This document shows positions 1 to 9,940 of a stretch of 64,000 nucleotides of DNA, one piece after another. The first letter of the stretch is position 1. Every line of letters begins with the position of its first letter. The notes beneath the pieces were generated by a model. That model saw nothing but the letters and a program-made list of their open reading frames with translations. It was not told the DNA's origin and made no database searches. Made by a program: the position numbers and the translations under genes. Origin of the DNA: Corynebacterium afermentans subsp. lipophilum (GTDB lineage Bacteria; Actinomycetota; Actinomycetes; Mycobacteriales; Mycobacteriaceae); contig NZ_CP046530.1 in NCBI RefSeq assembly GCF_030408375.1, forward strand, positions 1,302,001 through 1,366,000, in the 5' to 3' direction.

Positions 1-73
1 CTTGCGCAGGAAACGTAATATCCCTGGTTTCGCTGTGGCGCTGCACACCTTTTCGTGCTGTAGTATCCGCGAC

Positions 74-1468
74 ATGTCTGCAAACTTTGTGAGCGTTGTC
101 GACCTGTTCAGCATTGGCATCGGCCCGTCTTCCTCCCACACCGTCGGCCCGATGCGCGCCGCCCAAACTTTCATAAACAAACTCGACACCTTCCCGGCCA
201 AGGTGCTGGTGGAGCTGCGCGGATCTCTCGCGGCCACCGGCGTTGGCCACGGCACCGACCGCGCAGCGTTGCTGGGCCTAGTCGGCTACACTCCCACCAC
301 CACGTCGGCTGATGCCGAGCCGAAACCGGGAGAGCCGATTCCCGCCACGGGCAGCATTTCCGGCCCCACCGGCACCGTCGAATACGTGCTGCGGTTCGAC
401 CCCGCTCCCGTGGCGGCGCACCCGAACTGCCTGATCTTCGACGCGTGGGACGCAGACGGCAATGTGCTTGCCGAGCGCGAGGATTACTACTCCGTCGGCG
501 GCGGCTTCATCCAGGACCGCTGGGAGATGGAGGCGCACCGCGACGAAACCGGCGTGGCCTCCGCCCGTGAGATTCCGTCGGTGCCCCATCCCTTCCACAC
601 CGCAGCGGAGCTCATGCAGCTTTGCGACGAGACCGGCTTGACCATCGCCGAGATCATGCGCGCCAACGAAGAGTCCATTCACGGCCGCGAAAAACTCGAC
701 ACCCACCTGGACGCAGTGTGGAACGTGATGCAGGAATGCGTCGCACACGGTTTGAAGACTGAGGGCACCCTGCCCGGCGGGCTGAGCGTCAGGCGGCGCG
801 CGAACCGTCTCCACCGCCTGCTCACCGCCGAGTACGAAGCGTCCACTGCCCGCGGGCTGGACGCGATGGAGTGGGTCAACCTCTACGCGCTGGCCGTCAA
901 CGAGGAAAACGCAGCGCACGGCCAGGTGGTCACCGCGCCGACCAACGGCGCCGCCGGCATCATCCCCGCGGTGATGCACTACTGCCGCGACTTCACAGAC
1001 GACTTCACCGTCGAGCGCGCCCGCGACTTCCTGCTCACTGCGGGCGCAGTCGGCTCCATTATCAAAACCAACGCATCCATTTCAGGTGCTGAGGTGGGCT
1101 GCCAGGGCGAGGTCGGCTCTGCCTCGTCCATGGCGGCCGCCGGCATGTGCGCCGCGCTGGGTGGCACACCTGCCCAGGTGGAAAACGCCGCGGAGATCGC
1201 CCTCGAGCACAACCTGGGCCTGACCTGCGACCCCGTCGGCGGGCTTGTGCAGGTGCCCTGCATCGAGCGCAACGCCATCGGCGGTGTGAAGGCCATCAAC
1301 GCAGCCCGTCTGGCCAAGCTGGGCGACGGCACCAACATCGTCACCCTCGACGACGTGGTGGAGACCATGGCCGCCACCGGCCGCGACATGATGACGCAGT
1401 ACAAGGAGACGTCCATGGGCGGGCTTGCAGTGCAACTGGGCCTGCCGGTGAACATCACCGAGTGCTAA
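74..1468 (+). CDS. sdaA: L-serine dehydratase, single-chain iron-sulfur form
   Basis: L-serine ammonia-lyase, a cytosolic enzyme that deaminates serine to pyruvate and ammonia with an oxygen-sensitive [4Fe-4S] cluster. The 464-residue product has the fused architecture: an N-terminal beta domain (motif [12 protein letters not shown] near residue 20) and a C-terminal alpha domain from about residue 190. Cysteines in [16 protein letters not shown] and VPCIERN are the expected cluster ligands. The reading frame is open upstream to a TTG at position 2, but family similarity begins at MSANF. A TAGTAT hexamer at 61-66 lies so close to the ATG that the mRNA may be leaderless (inference). It converges on hisS, and the two stop codons overlap by 4 bases. 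Confidence 0.93.
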   Translation: MSANFVSVVDLFSIGIGPSSSHTVGPMRAAQTFINKLDTFPAKVLVELRGSLAATGVGHGTDRAALLGLVGYTPTTTSADAEPKPGEPIPATGSISGPTGTVEYVLRFDPAPVAAHPNCLIFDAWDADGNVLAEREDYYSVGGGFIQDRWEMEAHRDETGVASAREIPSVPHPFHTAAELMQLCDETGLTIAEIMRANEESIHGREKLDTHLDAVWNVMQECVAHGLKTEGTLPGGLSVRRRANRLHRLLTAEYEASTARGLDAMEWVNLYALAVNEENAAHGQVVTAPTNGAAGIIPAVMHYCRDFTDDFTVERARDFLLTAGAVGSIIKTNASISGAEVGCQGEVGSASSMAAAGMCAALGGTPAQVENAAEIALEHNLGLTCDPVGGLVQVPCIERNAIGGVKAINAARLAKLGDGTNIVTLDDVVETMAATGRDMMTQYKETSMGGLAVQLGLPVNITEC

Positions 1469-2772
1469 ATTTCGGCTCCCGCGCTCGTGATCGCCTGGGT
1501 CACGGCCTCGGCTGACAACGCCACGGACTCCTGCGAGTGCTGCGCGAGGTTCTTCACCGCCACCTCGCCGGCCTCCAGCTCGCGCTCCCCGAGCACGAGC
1601 GCGTACCTCGCGCCGGCGCGGTCGGCGCCCTTCATCGAGCCCTTGAGTCCGCGCTGCCCGTAGGACATGTCGGCGGAAACGCCGGCGGCGCGGAGCTCGT
1701 CGATAAGCTTGCTCATCTTCACCCGAGCCTCGTCGCCGATGGCGATGCCAAACACGTCCACCCGGTGCGAAGCCTCGTCGAGCTCGACGCCCTCCGCCTC
1801 AAGGGCGAGGACGGCGCGGTCGACGCCGAGGCCGTAGCCGATGCCGGACAGGTCCGGGCCGCCGATCTGGGCCATCAAGCCGTCGTAGCGGCCGCCGCCG
1901 CCGATGCCGGACTGCGCGCCCAAGCCGTCGTGGACGAACTCGAAAGTGGTCTTGGTGTAGTAGTCCAGCCCGCGCACCATGCGGGGGTTGATCACGTACG
2001 GCACACCGAAGCTGTCCAAAGCCGCGGTGACTGCGTCGAAGTGGGCGCGGCAATCGTCGCAGAGGTGATCCAGCATCAGCGGCGCATCCGCGGTCATCTC
2101 GCGGACTTCCTCGCGCTTGTCGTCCAGCACGCGCAGCGGGTTGATCTCCGCGCGCTTGCGGGTTTCCTCATCCAACGGCAGATCGAAGAGGAACTGCTGC
2201 AGCTTCTCGCGGTACGCCGGCCGGCAGTTCCTATCGCCCAGGCTGGTCAGCTCAAGGCGGAACCCGCTCAGCCCGATAGCACGGTAGCTGCGGTCAGCCA
2301 ACGCGATGACCTCAGCGTCTAGCAGCGGGTCGTCCATGCCGATGGCCTCCACGCCCACCTGCTGCAGCTGGCGGTAACGGCCGGCCTGGGGGCGCTCGTA
2401 GCGGAAGAACGGGCCGTAGTAGTTCAGCTTCACCGGAAGGTATCCGCGGTCCATGTTGTGCTCGATAAACGCGCGCATCACGCCGGCAGTGCCCTCCGGG
2501 CGCAGCGTGACGGAGCGGCCGCCGCGGTCCTCGAAGGTGTACATCTCCTTGCTCACCACGTCGGTGGACTCGCCCACACCGCGGGCGAAGAGCGTCGTGT
2601 CCTCGAACACCGGCAGCTCAATGTGTTGGTAGCCGGCGATGCGCGCCTGACGGGCAAACTCGTCGCGCACATGGATAAACGCCGCCGATTGCGGCGGCGC
2701 GTAATCCGGCACACCCTTCGGGGCGGAAAGCTTCTGAAACTGGTCGTTCTTGTTCTCGCTCACACCGGGCAA
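1465..2772 (-). CDS. hisS: Histidyl-tRNA synthetase
   Basis: Class II aminoacyl-tRNA synthetase that charges tRNA-His in the cytosol. The 435-residue length is normal for the family. Visible signatures are class II motif 2 ([13 protein letters not shown]), the histidine-specific [11 protein letters not shown], the glycine-rich GGGGRYDGL, and an anticodon-binding domain in the last 100 residues ([10 protein letters not shown]...[12 protein letters not shown]). The start at [10 protein letters not shown] is the first ATG. The metallo-hydrolase gene lies just upstream on the same strand with a 39-base gap, an arrangement seen in other corynebacteria, so the two are probably co-transcribed. Its TAG stop is shared base-for-base with the end of the convergent sdaA gene. 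Confidence 0.97.
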   Translation of the reverse strand: MPGVSENKNDQFQKLSAPKGVPDYAPPQSAAFIHVRDEFARQARIAGYQHIELPVFEDTTLFARGVGESTDVVSKEMYTFEDRGGRSVTLRPEGTAGVMRAFIEHNMDRGYLPVKLNYYGPFFRYERPQAGRYRQLQQVGVEAIGMDDPLLDAEVIALADRSYRAIGLSGFRLELTSLGDRNCRPAYREKLQQFLFDLPLDEETRKRAEINPLRVLDDKREEVREMTADAPLMLDHLCDDCRAHFDAVTAALDSFGVPYVINPRMVRGLDYYTKTTFEFVHDGLGAQSGIGGGGRYDGLMAQIGGPDLSGIGYGLGVDRAVLALEAEGVELDEASHRVDVFGIAIGDEARVKMSKLIDELRAAGVSADMSYGQRGLKGSMKGADRAGARYALVLGERELEAGEVAVKNLAQHSQESVALSAEAVTQAITSAGAEI

Positions 2773-2811
2773 GTCTAGTCCAGCCCTCCCCCGCCCGGAG
2801 CGAGTACCCGT

Positions 2812-3456
2812 TTAGCGGTCCGCGTTGGCCTGGCGCAGGTACGGATTGGTTGCGCGCTCCTGCGCCACCGTCGTCGCTGGGCCGTGGCCGGGAAGCACCT
2901 GCAGCTCGTCGGCCAGGTCCCACACCGGACCGCGGAGGGACTGACGCATCTGCTCCGGGTCCGAATCAGGCAGGTCCGTACGGCCGATAGACCCGCGGAA
3001 CAGCACATCGCCAGAGAAGACCACGTCGTCGGCGACAAGCATCACACAGCCCGGCGAGTGCCCCGGTGCGTGCACGACGCGCAACTCCACGCCCGCGACC
3101 TGCAGGGTCTGACCATCCTCGAGCGGCGTGGGGTTGTCGATTGGGGGCATGGCGGAGGCGTCGTAAAGCTGGCGTGCTTGCTCGCTGACCCCCTCGCCTC
3201 GCAGCAACATGAACGCGTCCGCGGGATGGATGAATGTCTCCACCCCGAACGCGGCGGCATCGCGGATGTGGTCAATGTGGCCGTGCGTGAGCACCACCGC
3301 CTCGACGGTCAGCCCCTGCTCCTGCGCCAGCTGGCTCACCGCCTCGTGCGCGCCCAGCCCCGGGTCGATCACAAACGCCCGATCCCCATGAGCGACGACA
3401 TAGCTGTTGGTTTGAAAAGGTCCTGCGGCGAAACCGGCGATTCTCATGCTGGCCAC
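2812..3456 (-). CDS. Metallo-beta-lactamase-fold hydrolase (glyoxalase II-like)
   Basis: A 214-residue single-domain metal-dependent hydrolase. The zinc-binding signature is VLTHGHIDHI (HxHxDH) near residue 60, followed by a metal-bridging histidine in VVHAPGHSPGC and aspartate in FSGDVLFRGSIGRTDL, with a final histidine in LPGHGPATT. This pattern is typical of the hydroxyacylglutathione-hydrolase-like subgroup, which hydrolyses thioesters or persulfides. Corynebacteria use mycothiol, not glutathione, so the natural substrate is unclear. It sits upstream of hisS and is divergent from the cyclophilin gene, an order conserved in related genomes. The fold is certain; the substrate is not. Confidence 0.88.
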   Translation of the reverse strand: MASMRIAGFAAGPFQTNSYVVAHGDRAFVIDPGLGAHEAVSQLAQEQGLTVEAVVLTHGHIDHIRDAAAFGVETFIHPADAFMLLRGEGVSEQARQLYDASAMPPIDNPTPLEDGQTLQVAGVELRVVHAPGHSPGCVMLVADDVVFSGDVLFRGSIGRTDLPDSDPEQMRQSLRGPVWDLADELQVLPGHGPATTVAQERATNPYLRQANADR

Positions 3457-3553
3457 TATATCGGTGCTGATAGGCTTTCTAGCCGTTCAAGGGCGGATGC
3501 TTAACGACGTCCAGCTCCGCCCATCCCAACAAATTGGCGAGGTGTAAACCCCA

Positions 3554-4513
3554 GTGGCATCGAACGAACAGCGCGGCAAAGAAGCCCTGTCCCACCTGAA
3601 AAGCGAGCTGGATTCGCGCGACCGCAAAGAAAAGTCCCGCCCGTGGTCGGTGGCGGCAATCTCCGCGGCAGTGATCGCGCTGATCGGCGGCGGCATCTAC
3701 TTGGCGGCCAACAACGACAGCGGCGAGGACCTCGCGGCCAGCGAAACCACCGCTGCTTCCGAGTCCGCAACCGAGGAGCAGGAGCCGTTCGACGCGTCGG
3801 AGTTCGAACCGATCGCCACGAAGCGCGAGCAGGCACTGCCGTCGACTGTGAACTGCACCTACAACGAGGCTGCGGAGCAGGGCGGCGACGGCGTTGGCAC
3901 CCCGAAGACTGAGGGCGTGTCCACCGAGGGCACCCTCACCGTCGAGCTGGACACCAACCAGGGCCCGATCGGCATGGAGCTGGATCGTGCAGCCTCCCCC
4001 TGCACCGTCAACGCCGTCGAGTACCTCGCTGAGGAGGGCTTCTACGACGACACCGTCTGCCACCGCCTGACCACCGGCGACGGCCTGAAGGTGCTGCAGT
4101 GCGGCGACCGTGCCGGCACCGGCGCCGGCGGACCGGGCTTCCAGTTCGCTAACGAGCTGCCCACCGACAAGGCGCTTGAGGGCATCGACCTGTCTGAGGC
4201 GGGCATCCCGGAGGGCGCCTCGGAGGAAGAGATGATGCAGGCCAAGACGATGCTGCTGCAGCAAAACAACGAGCCGCAGCGCTACGACCGCGGCACCATC
4301 GCCATGGCGAACGCCGGCGTGGACACCAACGGCTCCCAGTTCTTCCTCAACTACGGCGACTCCGTACTGCCGCCGCTGTACACCTACTTCGGCCAGATCG
4401 ACGACGAGGGTCTTGCCACCCTGGACAAGATCGCCGAGGCTGGCGTTGAAGGTGGCCAGCAGGACGGCGCCCCGGCTGACGAGGTCCGCGTCAAAAAGGC
4501 GTCCGTGAAGTAA
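3554..4513 (+). CDS. Membrane-anchored peptidyl-prolyl cis-trans isomerase (cyclophilin)
   Basis: Cyclophilin-type isomerase that catalyses proline cis-trans isomerisation during folding of exported proteins. The 319-residue product starts at a GTG with a charged cytoplasmic segment (SNEQRGKEALSHLKSELDSR), then one TM helix (about residues 33-53), then an acidic Ser/Thr/Glu linker and the cyclophilin domain (about 135-315). Domain motifs are TVCHRLTT, GPGFQFANELP, GTIAMANAGVDTNGSQFF and PPLYTYFGQI. Two cysteines (NCTYNE and SPCTVN) could form an extracytoplasmic disulfide. It is divergent from the metallo-hydrolase. No later start preserves the charged N-terminus that is typical of corynebacterial orthologues. 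Confidence 0.92.
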   Translation: MASNEQRGKEALSHLKSELDSRDRKEKSRPWSVAAISAAVIALIGGGIYLAANNDSGEDLAASETTAASESATEEQEPFDASEFEPIATKREQALPSTVNCTYNEAAEQGGDGVGTPKTEGVSTEGTLTVELDTNQGPIGMELDRAASPCTVNAVEYLAEEGFYDDTVCHRLTTGDGLKVLQCGDRAGTGAGGPGFQFANELPTDKALEGIDLSEAGIPEGASEEEMMQAKTMLLQQNNEPQRYDRGTIAMANAGVDTNGSQFFLNYGDSVLPPLYTYFGQIDDEGLATLDKIAEAGVEGGQQDGAPADEVRVKKASVK

Positions 4514-4655
4514 CACGGTGGAGTAACGCTTCCGCGCGCTCAAGCGACGTAGCTCTGGGAATCGCATCAAATTCTGCTGTCCGGTGTAGCGCACCACCAG
4601 CGCACCCATTAGCATTCCGAGAAGAACACACATTTTTACGAGTGAGGAAAATTCG

Positions 4656-4943
4656 ATGAAGCTTCGCACCAGCCTTGCAGCGGCAGCAACCGCCACCGCG
4701 GTCATGGTTTCCGGCGCCGCAGTCGCCGACGCCACTCCCACGGTCAACGACACCGCGGAGAGCAAGTCCAAGGACTCCGGCGACAAGAAGACCATCAAGG
4801 ACAGCCTGTCCTCCTCGGATGAAGAGGGTTCCTCCATCGAGGACATGACCCCAGAGGAGCTGAAGAGCTGGATCGCCGTGGTCACCGCGATCATCGGCAT
4901 GCTCACCCAGGTGCTGTCCATCGCGTCTAAGTTCGCGCGCTAG
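4656..4943 (+). CDS. Small exported protein of unknown function (95 aa)
   Basis: A 95-residue product that I cannot assign to a family. It starts with a clear signal peptide (MKLRTSLAAAATATAVMVSG), with a probable AxA-type cleavage near AVADA-TP. A highly charged, disordered Ser/Lys/Asp/Glu middle follows (about residues 28-65). The C-terminus is an amphipathic helix, ELKSWIAVVTAIIGMLTQV up to FAR. That mix of a small exported protein with a terminal amphipathic helix resembles the size class of corynebacterial cell-wall porins, but I see no sequence match, so this is only a suggestion. A purine-rich GAGTGAGGAAAA lies just upstream of the ATG. A strong inverted repeat follows the gene. Confidence 0.75.
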   Translation: MKLRTSLAAAATATAVMVSGAAVADATPTVNDTAESKSKDSGDKKTIKDSLSSSDEEGSSIEDMTPEELKSWIAVVTAIIGMLTQVLSIASKFAR

Positions 4944-5005
4944 TCCTCGCGCCGCTGACCCCGGAGCGGCGCGCGTGGTCTCCCGCGCTGCGGCGTGTAG
5001 ACAAA

Positions 5006-5071
5006 AACCGGCTCCCTACAACCGGCTACCAACGGAATTTTCCAAAGGTAGCCGGTTCTAGGGAGCCGGTT
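5006..5071. terminator. Long inverted repeat, probable bidirectional terminator
   Basis: A 25-bp stem (5006-5030 pairing with 5047-5071) with a single mismatch and a 16-base loop. On the minus strand the stem is followed by a run of T (complement of 5002-5006), giving an intrinsic terminator for leftward transcription; the plus strand is followed by TCTTC. Each arm contains ACCGGCT twice. The length and perfection exceed a usual terminator, so it could also be a dispersed repeat. Confidence 0.7.
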
Positions 5072-5096
5072 CTCTTCGTCCCCCTCCCCGATAAAG

Positions 5097-5137
5097 CAGC
5101 GCCGCCGTTTCCCAGCCGTGGGGAATCGGCGGCGCTG
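5097..5137 (-). terminator. Terminator of the 5'-nucleotidase gene
   Basis: CAGCGCCGCCG (5097-5107) pairs with CGGCGGCGCTG (5127-5137). After one T-T mismatch, TTCCC (5109-5113) pairs with GGGAA (5121-5125), leaving a 7-base loop. On the minus strand the stem is followed by CTTTAT. It lies 39 bases past the stop of the leftward 5'-nucleotidase gene. Confidence 0.75.
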
Positions 5138-5175
5138 TCGCGTGCAACCTGTATCAGATCAGGCTCATGCTCGTC

Positions 5176-7431
5176 TTACTTGTTGTTGATCAGCGCGATC
5201 GGGCCGAGCACGGAGTCGATCGGGTATGCCAGTGCCAGCGGCAGGACGAGCGCCAAAACAGCAGCGACGACACCGAGAATGACGCCAATCGGAGCGTCGG
5301 ATGAGGAAGAAGCGGAGCTTTGCTCCTCGGTCGGCTTCTGCTCTTCGGTCGGCTTCTGCTCTTCGGTCGGCTTCTGCTCTTCGGTCGGCTTCTGCTCCTC
5401 GGTCGGCTTCTGCTCTTCGGTCGGCTTCTGCTCTTCGGTCGGCTGCTCTTCCGGCGTCGGTGCCGGCGCCTCAGCCTCAGCCACAGTCACCGGCAGGGAC
5501 ACCTTTGTGCCCGCGTCGGTGGTGATCTCGAGGGTCTGCTCGCCGGACACGCCCGCCGGGATCTCCAGCTCAATCTTTGCGCGGCCCTGCTCGCCGAAGC
5601 CCTTGTCGGCGTCGGTAACCGCGTTGTCGACGTCGGCGGTAGCCGTTGCCTCGCCCACCTTCGCGGTGACGGTCTCAGCCTGCGCCTCGCCCTCGGAGGA
5701 GTAGCTCAGGGAGGTCAGCTCGATGGTGTTCTTCTGGCCAGCCTTCAGACCGCCCTCCGGGAGCACCACGCCGACGTCCTTTTGGCCCTCACGGACCTGG
5801 GCGTCGCCGGTCTGCAGGTAGTCCACAAATGCCTGCAGATCGTTGTAGCCCACATCGTTGCGGTCGCGGACTTCGTCAGCGTTGATCAGGGCGTCGCCAC
5901 CGTCGAGCAGGAAGGTCGACGCTGCAACGGTGTAGTCCTTCTCCGGATCCACGGACTCGCCGTTGATCTGGATGTCCAGGATGCGGTTGCCGCGCTCAGC
6001 GTTCGGGTTGTAGGTGTAGGACACGTTGTCGGACAGGCCCATGTCCAGGCGCGGACGGCCGGACTTCTCGGTGGCCTCCGGGGTCTGCCACTGGTTCTCC
6101 AGGGCTTCCTTGATAGCGGCGCCGGACAGGGTTGCAACGGCGATGTTATTGCCGAACGGCTGGACATTGGCAGCCTGCTCGTAGGTCACGTCGCCCTTGG
6201 CGAGGTCAGCGCGGACGCCACCGGCGTTCATGACGCCGAAGTCGATCTCAGTATCGAGGAAAGCGGACAGCGCAGCGACGGCGGACTGTGCCAGCATGTT
6301 GTTCGCGGTGGACTCGGTGCCGCGGTTCGAGCCCGGCTTGTCCTCCGGGTTGGAGCCACGCTTGAAGTCGGCGGCGATGTTGGCGACGACCTTCTGGCCG
6401 AGGTCCTTGGCAATCTTGTCGGCCTCCTCGACGATCTTCTCAACCTCCGGGTCCGGGGTAATGCCGAGCTCCTCGAGGTGGGTGGCGTCGATCTGGCGAC
6501 CGTCGACGTCGACGATCTCCTTCGTCGCGGTGTCGTACGTGATGGCGATGTCGGTGACAACCTTGCCGTACTCGTGGGACTGCGCGTAGGGCACCTTGCC
6601 GTCGCGGTCGAGCTCCAGGCGCTTGATGTGGTCGTCGCCGCCGAAGATGAAGTCGACGTACTCAGGGTTGAGCTTCGGCGCGCTGGTGTCGGCCGGGTCG
6701 TGGATTAGCGCGATGACCAGGTCGGCCTTGCCGGACTCCTTGATCTTCTTCGCCTCGACGTTAACCTGCTCGGCGGAATCCGTGAACTTCACACCCGCAA
6801 CGTTGGCCGGGCTGGACTTTTCCGGGGTGAGGTTGGAGGTCGTGCCCACCAGGGCAACCTTCACGCCCTCCTTCTCCACGATGGTGTACGGCTTCACCGG
6901 CTGCTCGCCATCAACGAAGATGTTCGCGCCGAGCTGCTTGTCATTGGTACCCGGAACGATGCGGTCGATCAGGTCCTGGTAGCCCTTATCGAACTCGTGG
7001 TTGCCCACAGCGGATCCGTCGGTGCCGATGGCGTTGATGAAGTCCATCGTGTACTTGTCGTCGGAGATGAAGGAAACGAACGCCGAGCCACCCTGGTTGT
7101 CACCGGAGGTGGTGACAATGGTGTTCGGGTTCTGCTCGCGCAGGTAGTTCATGATGCCCGCGACATTGGCGGCACCCATCTCGTCGCCGACCTTCGGGGT
7201 GATTTCCTTGACTTCCTTGCCATTCTCGTCGAGGACCGGGTTGCCTGCGGCGTCCTTCACCGTGGTCGTGGACGGGTTGTACTTCAGGCGACCGTGGAAG
7301 TCGGTGATGTTGGCGACGTTGATGGTGACCTGGTCAGCCTCAGCGGCTGCGGCGAACGGTGCTCCGGTGAGCACCACAGCGGTCGTGGTGGTTGCGGCGA
7401 TCAGGGCGCCAGCGCGACGGAAATCAAACAC
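5176..7431 (-). CDS. ushA: Exported 5'-nucleotidase / 2',3'-cyclic phosphodiesterase, membrane anchored
   Basis: Extracytoplasmic metallophosphoesterase that releases phosphate from nucleotides. The start is a GTG at 7431, preceded by GAGGAG, which gives a 751-residue precursor. After a signal peptide (FDFRRAGALIAATTTTAVVL, cleavage near AAAAEA) comes the metallophosphatase domain with NITDFHGRL, TSGDNQGGSAF and VGNHEFDKGY. The 5'-nucleotidase C-terminal domain follows (NMLAQSAVAAL, VQPFGNNIAV, LLDGGDALINAD). Next are an Ig-like segment, seven PTEEQ(K) repeats, a Ser-rich spacer and a terminal TM helix (PIGVILGVVAAVLALVLPLA). No LPxTG sortase signal is visible, so anchoring is probably by the helix. 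Phosphate-starvation control is known for C. glutamicum ushA, but I do not see clear PhoR boxes here. Confidence 0.92.
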   Translation of the reverse strand: MFDFRRAGALIAATTTTAVVLTGAPFAAAAEADQVTINVANITDFHGRLKYNPSTTTVKDAAGNPVLDENGKEVKEITPKVGDEMGAANVAGIMNYLREQNPNTIVTTSGDNQGGSAFVSFISDDKYTMDFINAIGTDGSAVGNHEFDKGYQDLIDRIVPGTNDKQLGANIFVDGEQPVKPYTIVEKEGVKVALVGTTSNLTPEKSSPANVAGVKFTDSAEQVNVEAKKIKESGKADLVIALIHDPADTSAPKLNPEYVDFIFGGDDHIKRLELDRDGKVPYAQSHEYGKVVTDIAITYDTATKEIVDVDGRQIDATHLEELGITPDPEVEKIVEEADKIAKDLGQKVVANIAADFKRGSNPEDKPGSNRGTESTANNMLAQSAVAALSAFLDTEIDFGVMNAGGVRADLAKGDVTYEQAANVQPFGNNIAVATLSGAAIKEALENQWQTPEATEKSGRPRLDMGLSDNVSYTYNPNAERGNRILDIQINGESVDPEKDYTVAASTFLLDGGDALINADEVRDRNDVGYNDLQAFVDYLQTGDAQVREGQKDVGVVLPEGGLKAGQKNTIELTSLSYSSEGEAQAETVTAKVGEATATADVDNAVTDADKGFGEQGRAKIELEIPAGVSGEQTLEITTDAGTKVSLPVTVAEAEAPAPTPEEQPTEEQKPTEEQKPTEEQKPTEEQKPTEEQKPTEEQKPTEEQSSASSSSDAPIGVILGVVAAVLALVLPLALAYPIDSVLGPIALINNK
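5328..5441. repeat. 18-bp tandem repeat encoding the PTEEQK stalk
   Basis: Six complete copies of the 18-mer CGGTCGGCTTCTGCTCTT, differing only at single C/T positions, plus a partial seventh copy. The array is in frame inside the 5'-nucleotidase gene and encodes a Pro/Glu-rich extended spacer between the enzyme and its membrane anchor. Such arrays gain and lose units by slippage, so length variation between strains is likely. Confidence 0.95.
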
Positions 7432-7616
7432 GGGAGACTCCTCAAATATGCGGGGTAGTGTCCCTCCCTTGTATCCCGAATTCTGCGTCACCGCAGCGCA
7501 ACTCCGCGGTGCGCAAACTCTTTTGCTGCGGAAATAACCTTCTGTGCACCAACATTTCATCTGCAGGAAACCTGGGCGCCGGCTAAGAGGAGGGCGTGGG
7601 CAACCTTTGGTCGTCG

Positions 7617-9893
7617 TTAAGCAGTCACGCGATAGACGTCAAAGACTCCCTCGATGTTGCGGATCTGGTTCATGATGGACCCCAGCTGCTTGATATCGGA
7701 GACCTCGATGGTCAAACGGATCGTGGCGATGCGGTCGTCGCCCGCCTGGGACGACATTGCCAAAATTGGCAACTTCGCCTCCGAGAGCACCCCGGTGGTC
7801 TCGGTGAGCAGGCCGTTGCGGTCCAGCGCCTCCAGCTGGATCGTGGCTCGCGACGCGCTCTTGTGCGAGCGCTGGTTCGCCCACTCGACATTGACCAGGC
7901 GCTCCGGCTCGTCCTTGAGCTTGTTGGCGTTCGTGCAATCCGTGCGGTGCACCGACACTCCCCCGCCGCGGGTGACAAAACCGAAGATGGCGTCGCCGGG
8001 CACCGGCTGGCAGCACTTGGCCAGCTTCGCCATCACATCCGGGCTGCCCTCCACCAGGATCGCGGGGCCGTCGCCACTGGCCTGCGGGCGCACCAGCGCC
8101 GACATCGGGGTGCGCGCGGTGAGCGCATCAACAGCGTCGTCGTCGCCGCCGAACATGTCCATCAGCAGGTGCGCGACGTGCTGACTGGAGACGTTGCCCG
8201 CGCCGATCGCCGTGTACAGCGCATCCACGTCCTGGTAGTGCAGCCGCGTTGCTACCTGGCGCATGGACTCGTTGGTGAACAGGCGGTGCATGGGCAGCCC
8301 GCCGCGCTGCACCTCCGCAGCGAGCGCGTCGCGGCCAGCCTCGAGCTGCTCCTCGCGGCGCTCCTTGGCAAACCACTGGCGGATCTTCGCCTTCGCGCGC
8401 GGGGAGACCACAAAATCCTGCCAGTCGCGCGACGGCCCCGCGTTCTGGTCCTTGGAGGTGAAAATCTCCACCCTGTCGCCGGATTTGAGCTCGGTTTCCA
8501 ACGTCACCAGCTTGCCGTTGACCTTGGCCCCGATGCAGCGGTGGCCGACCTCGGTGTGCACCGCGTACGCGAAGTCCACCGGGGTGGAACCAGCTGGCAG
8601 GTCCACCACATCGCCCTTCGGCGTGAAGGCGAAGATTTGCTGGCTCGCTAGGTCGTAGCGCAGGGAATCGAGGAACTCGTTCGGGTCAGCTGCTTCCTTC
8701 TGCCAGTCCAGCAGCTGGCGCATCCACGCCATCTGGTCTACTTCGGACTGGTCGCCCTTGTGCGAGCCCTTCGTCTCCTTGTAGCGCCAGTGCGCCGCCA
8801 CGCCGAACTCGGCGTTGTAGTGCATCTCATGGGTGCGCACCTGCACCTCGAGCGGGCGGCCCGTCTGCGTCATCATCGTGGTGTGCAGCGACTGGTACAC
8901 ACCGAAACGCGGGTTGGAAATGTAGTCTTTGAACCGGCCCGGCATCACGGAGTACAGGGAGTGCACGACGCCGATCGCCGCGTAGCAGTCGTTGACGGTC
9001 TCTACCAGCACGCGGATGCCCACCAGGTCGAAGATCTCGTTGAAGTCGTGGCCGCGCACGGCCATCTTCTGGTAAATCGACCAGTAGTGCTTTGGTCGTC
9101 CCATCACCTCGGCGGTGATGCCGTTGGATGCAAGCTCTCGTTGCAGCACGTCGGTGATCTCCCGCAGCGCCCTGTCACGGGACGGCGCGTGGTCCGCGAC
9201 CATTCGCACGATCTCCTCGTACTTCTTCGGCTGCAGAATGGCGAAAGCCAGGTCTTCCAGCTCCCACTTCACACTCGCCATGCCCAGGCGGTGCGCCAGC
9301 GGGGCGATGACGTCGAGCGTCTCCTGCGCCTTCTTCGCCTGCTTCTCCGGCGGCAGAAAGCGCATGGTCCGCATGTTGTGCAGGCGGTCGGCCACCTTGA
9401 TCACCAGCACGCGCGGGTCTTCCGCCATCGCCACGATCATCTTGCGGATGGTCTCCGCCTCGGCCGCCGCGCCGAGCGCGACCTTGTCCAACTTGGTTAC
9501 GCCGTTGACCAGTTTGGCCACCTCGGGTCCGAAGTCGCGGGTGAGGTCGTCGAGGGAGTAGTCGGTATCCTCCACCGTGTCGTGCAGCAGCGCCGCCACC
9601 AGTGTGGTGGTGTCCATGCCAATTTCGGCACAGATGGCCGCCACCGCGAGCGGGTGGGTGATGTACGGGTCTCCCGATTTGCGGAAAACCCCCTCGTGCA
9701 GGCGCTCCGCAGTGGAATACGCGTGGTCGAGCAGTTCCGCGTCTGCCTTGGGGTGGAATTTGCGGTGCAACGACAGCAGCGGGTCAAGCACCGGGTTCGT
9801 CTTTGAGCGGCTGTTGCCCGTCAGCGACCGCGCCAGACGGGCAGACATGCTGCGCACGGAGGGGCCTGTCCTCTTCACCGGCTTGTCAGTCAT
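7617..9893 (-). CDS. rel: Bifunctional (p)ppGpp synthetase/hydrolase
   Basis: Makes and degrades the stringent-response alarmone in the cytosol on ribosomal cues. The 758-residue chain has the full long-RSH layout. The HD hydrolase domain carries [13 protein letters not shown] (His-Asp at 104-105), so hydrolysis should be intact. The synthetase domain carries [19 protein letters not shown] and [24 protein letters not shown] domain ([20 protein letters not shown]), a conserved-cysteine region ([12 protein letters not shown]) and a C-terminal ACT domain follow. The genes apt and a peptide-binding lipoprotein lie directly upstream, the same order described for the rel locus of C. glutamicum. The 47-base gap to apt suggests one operon. 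Confidence 0.97.
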   Translation of the reverse strand: MTDKPVKRTGPSVRSMSARLARSLTGNSRSKTNPVLDPLLSLHRKFHPKADAELLDHAYSTAERLHEGVFRKSGDPYITHPLAVAAICAEIGMDTTTLVAALLHDTVEDTDYSLDDLTRDFGPEVAKLVNGVTKLDKVALGAAAEAETIRKMIVAMAEDPRVLVIKVADRLHNMRTMRFLPPEKQAKKAQETLDVIAPLAHRLGMASVKWELEDLAFAILQPKKYEEIVRMVADHAPSRDRALREITDVLQRELASNGITAEVMGRPKHYWSIYQKMAVRGHDFNEIFDLVGIRVLVETVNDCYAAIGVVHSLYSVMPGRFKDYISNPRFGVYQSLHTTMMTQTGRPLEVQVRTHEMHYNAEFGVAAHWRYKETKGSHKGDQSEVDQMAWMRQLLDWQKEAADPNEFLDSLRYDLASQQIFAFTPKGDVVDLPAGSTPVDFAYAVHTEVGHRCIGAKVNGKLVTLETELKSGDRVEIFTSKDQNAGPSRDWQDFVVSPRAKAKIRQWFAKERREEQLEAGRDALAAEVQRGGLPMHRLFTNESMRQVATRLHYQDVDALYTAIGAGNVSSQHVAHLLMDMFGGDDDAVDALTARTPMSALVRPQASGDGPAILVEGSPDVMAKLAKCCQPVPGDAIFGFVTRGGGVSVHRTDCTNANKLKDEPERLVNVEWANQRSHKSASRATIQLEALDRNGLLTETTGVLSEAKLPILAMSSQAGDDRIATIRLTIEVSDIKQLGSIMNQIRNIEGVFDVYRVTA

Positions 9894-9940
9894 TCCTAGC
9901 CTCCGATTCCAGAACTTCTCCCGCGACTAAAAACGTAATC

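Noticed and set aside
3479..4921. 480-codon minus-strand frame
   Set aside because: Spans the complement of two plus-strand genes with signal or TM segments and family motifs; no coding features of its own.
5328..5441. CRISPR-like direct repeats
   Set aside because: The 18-mers are contiguous with no spacers and encode an in-frame peptide repeat. No CRISPR array is visible anywhere in the window.
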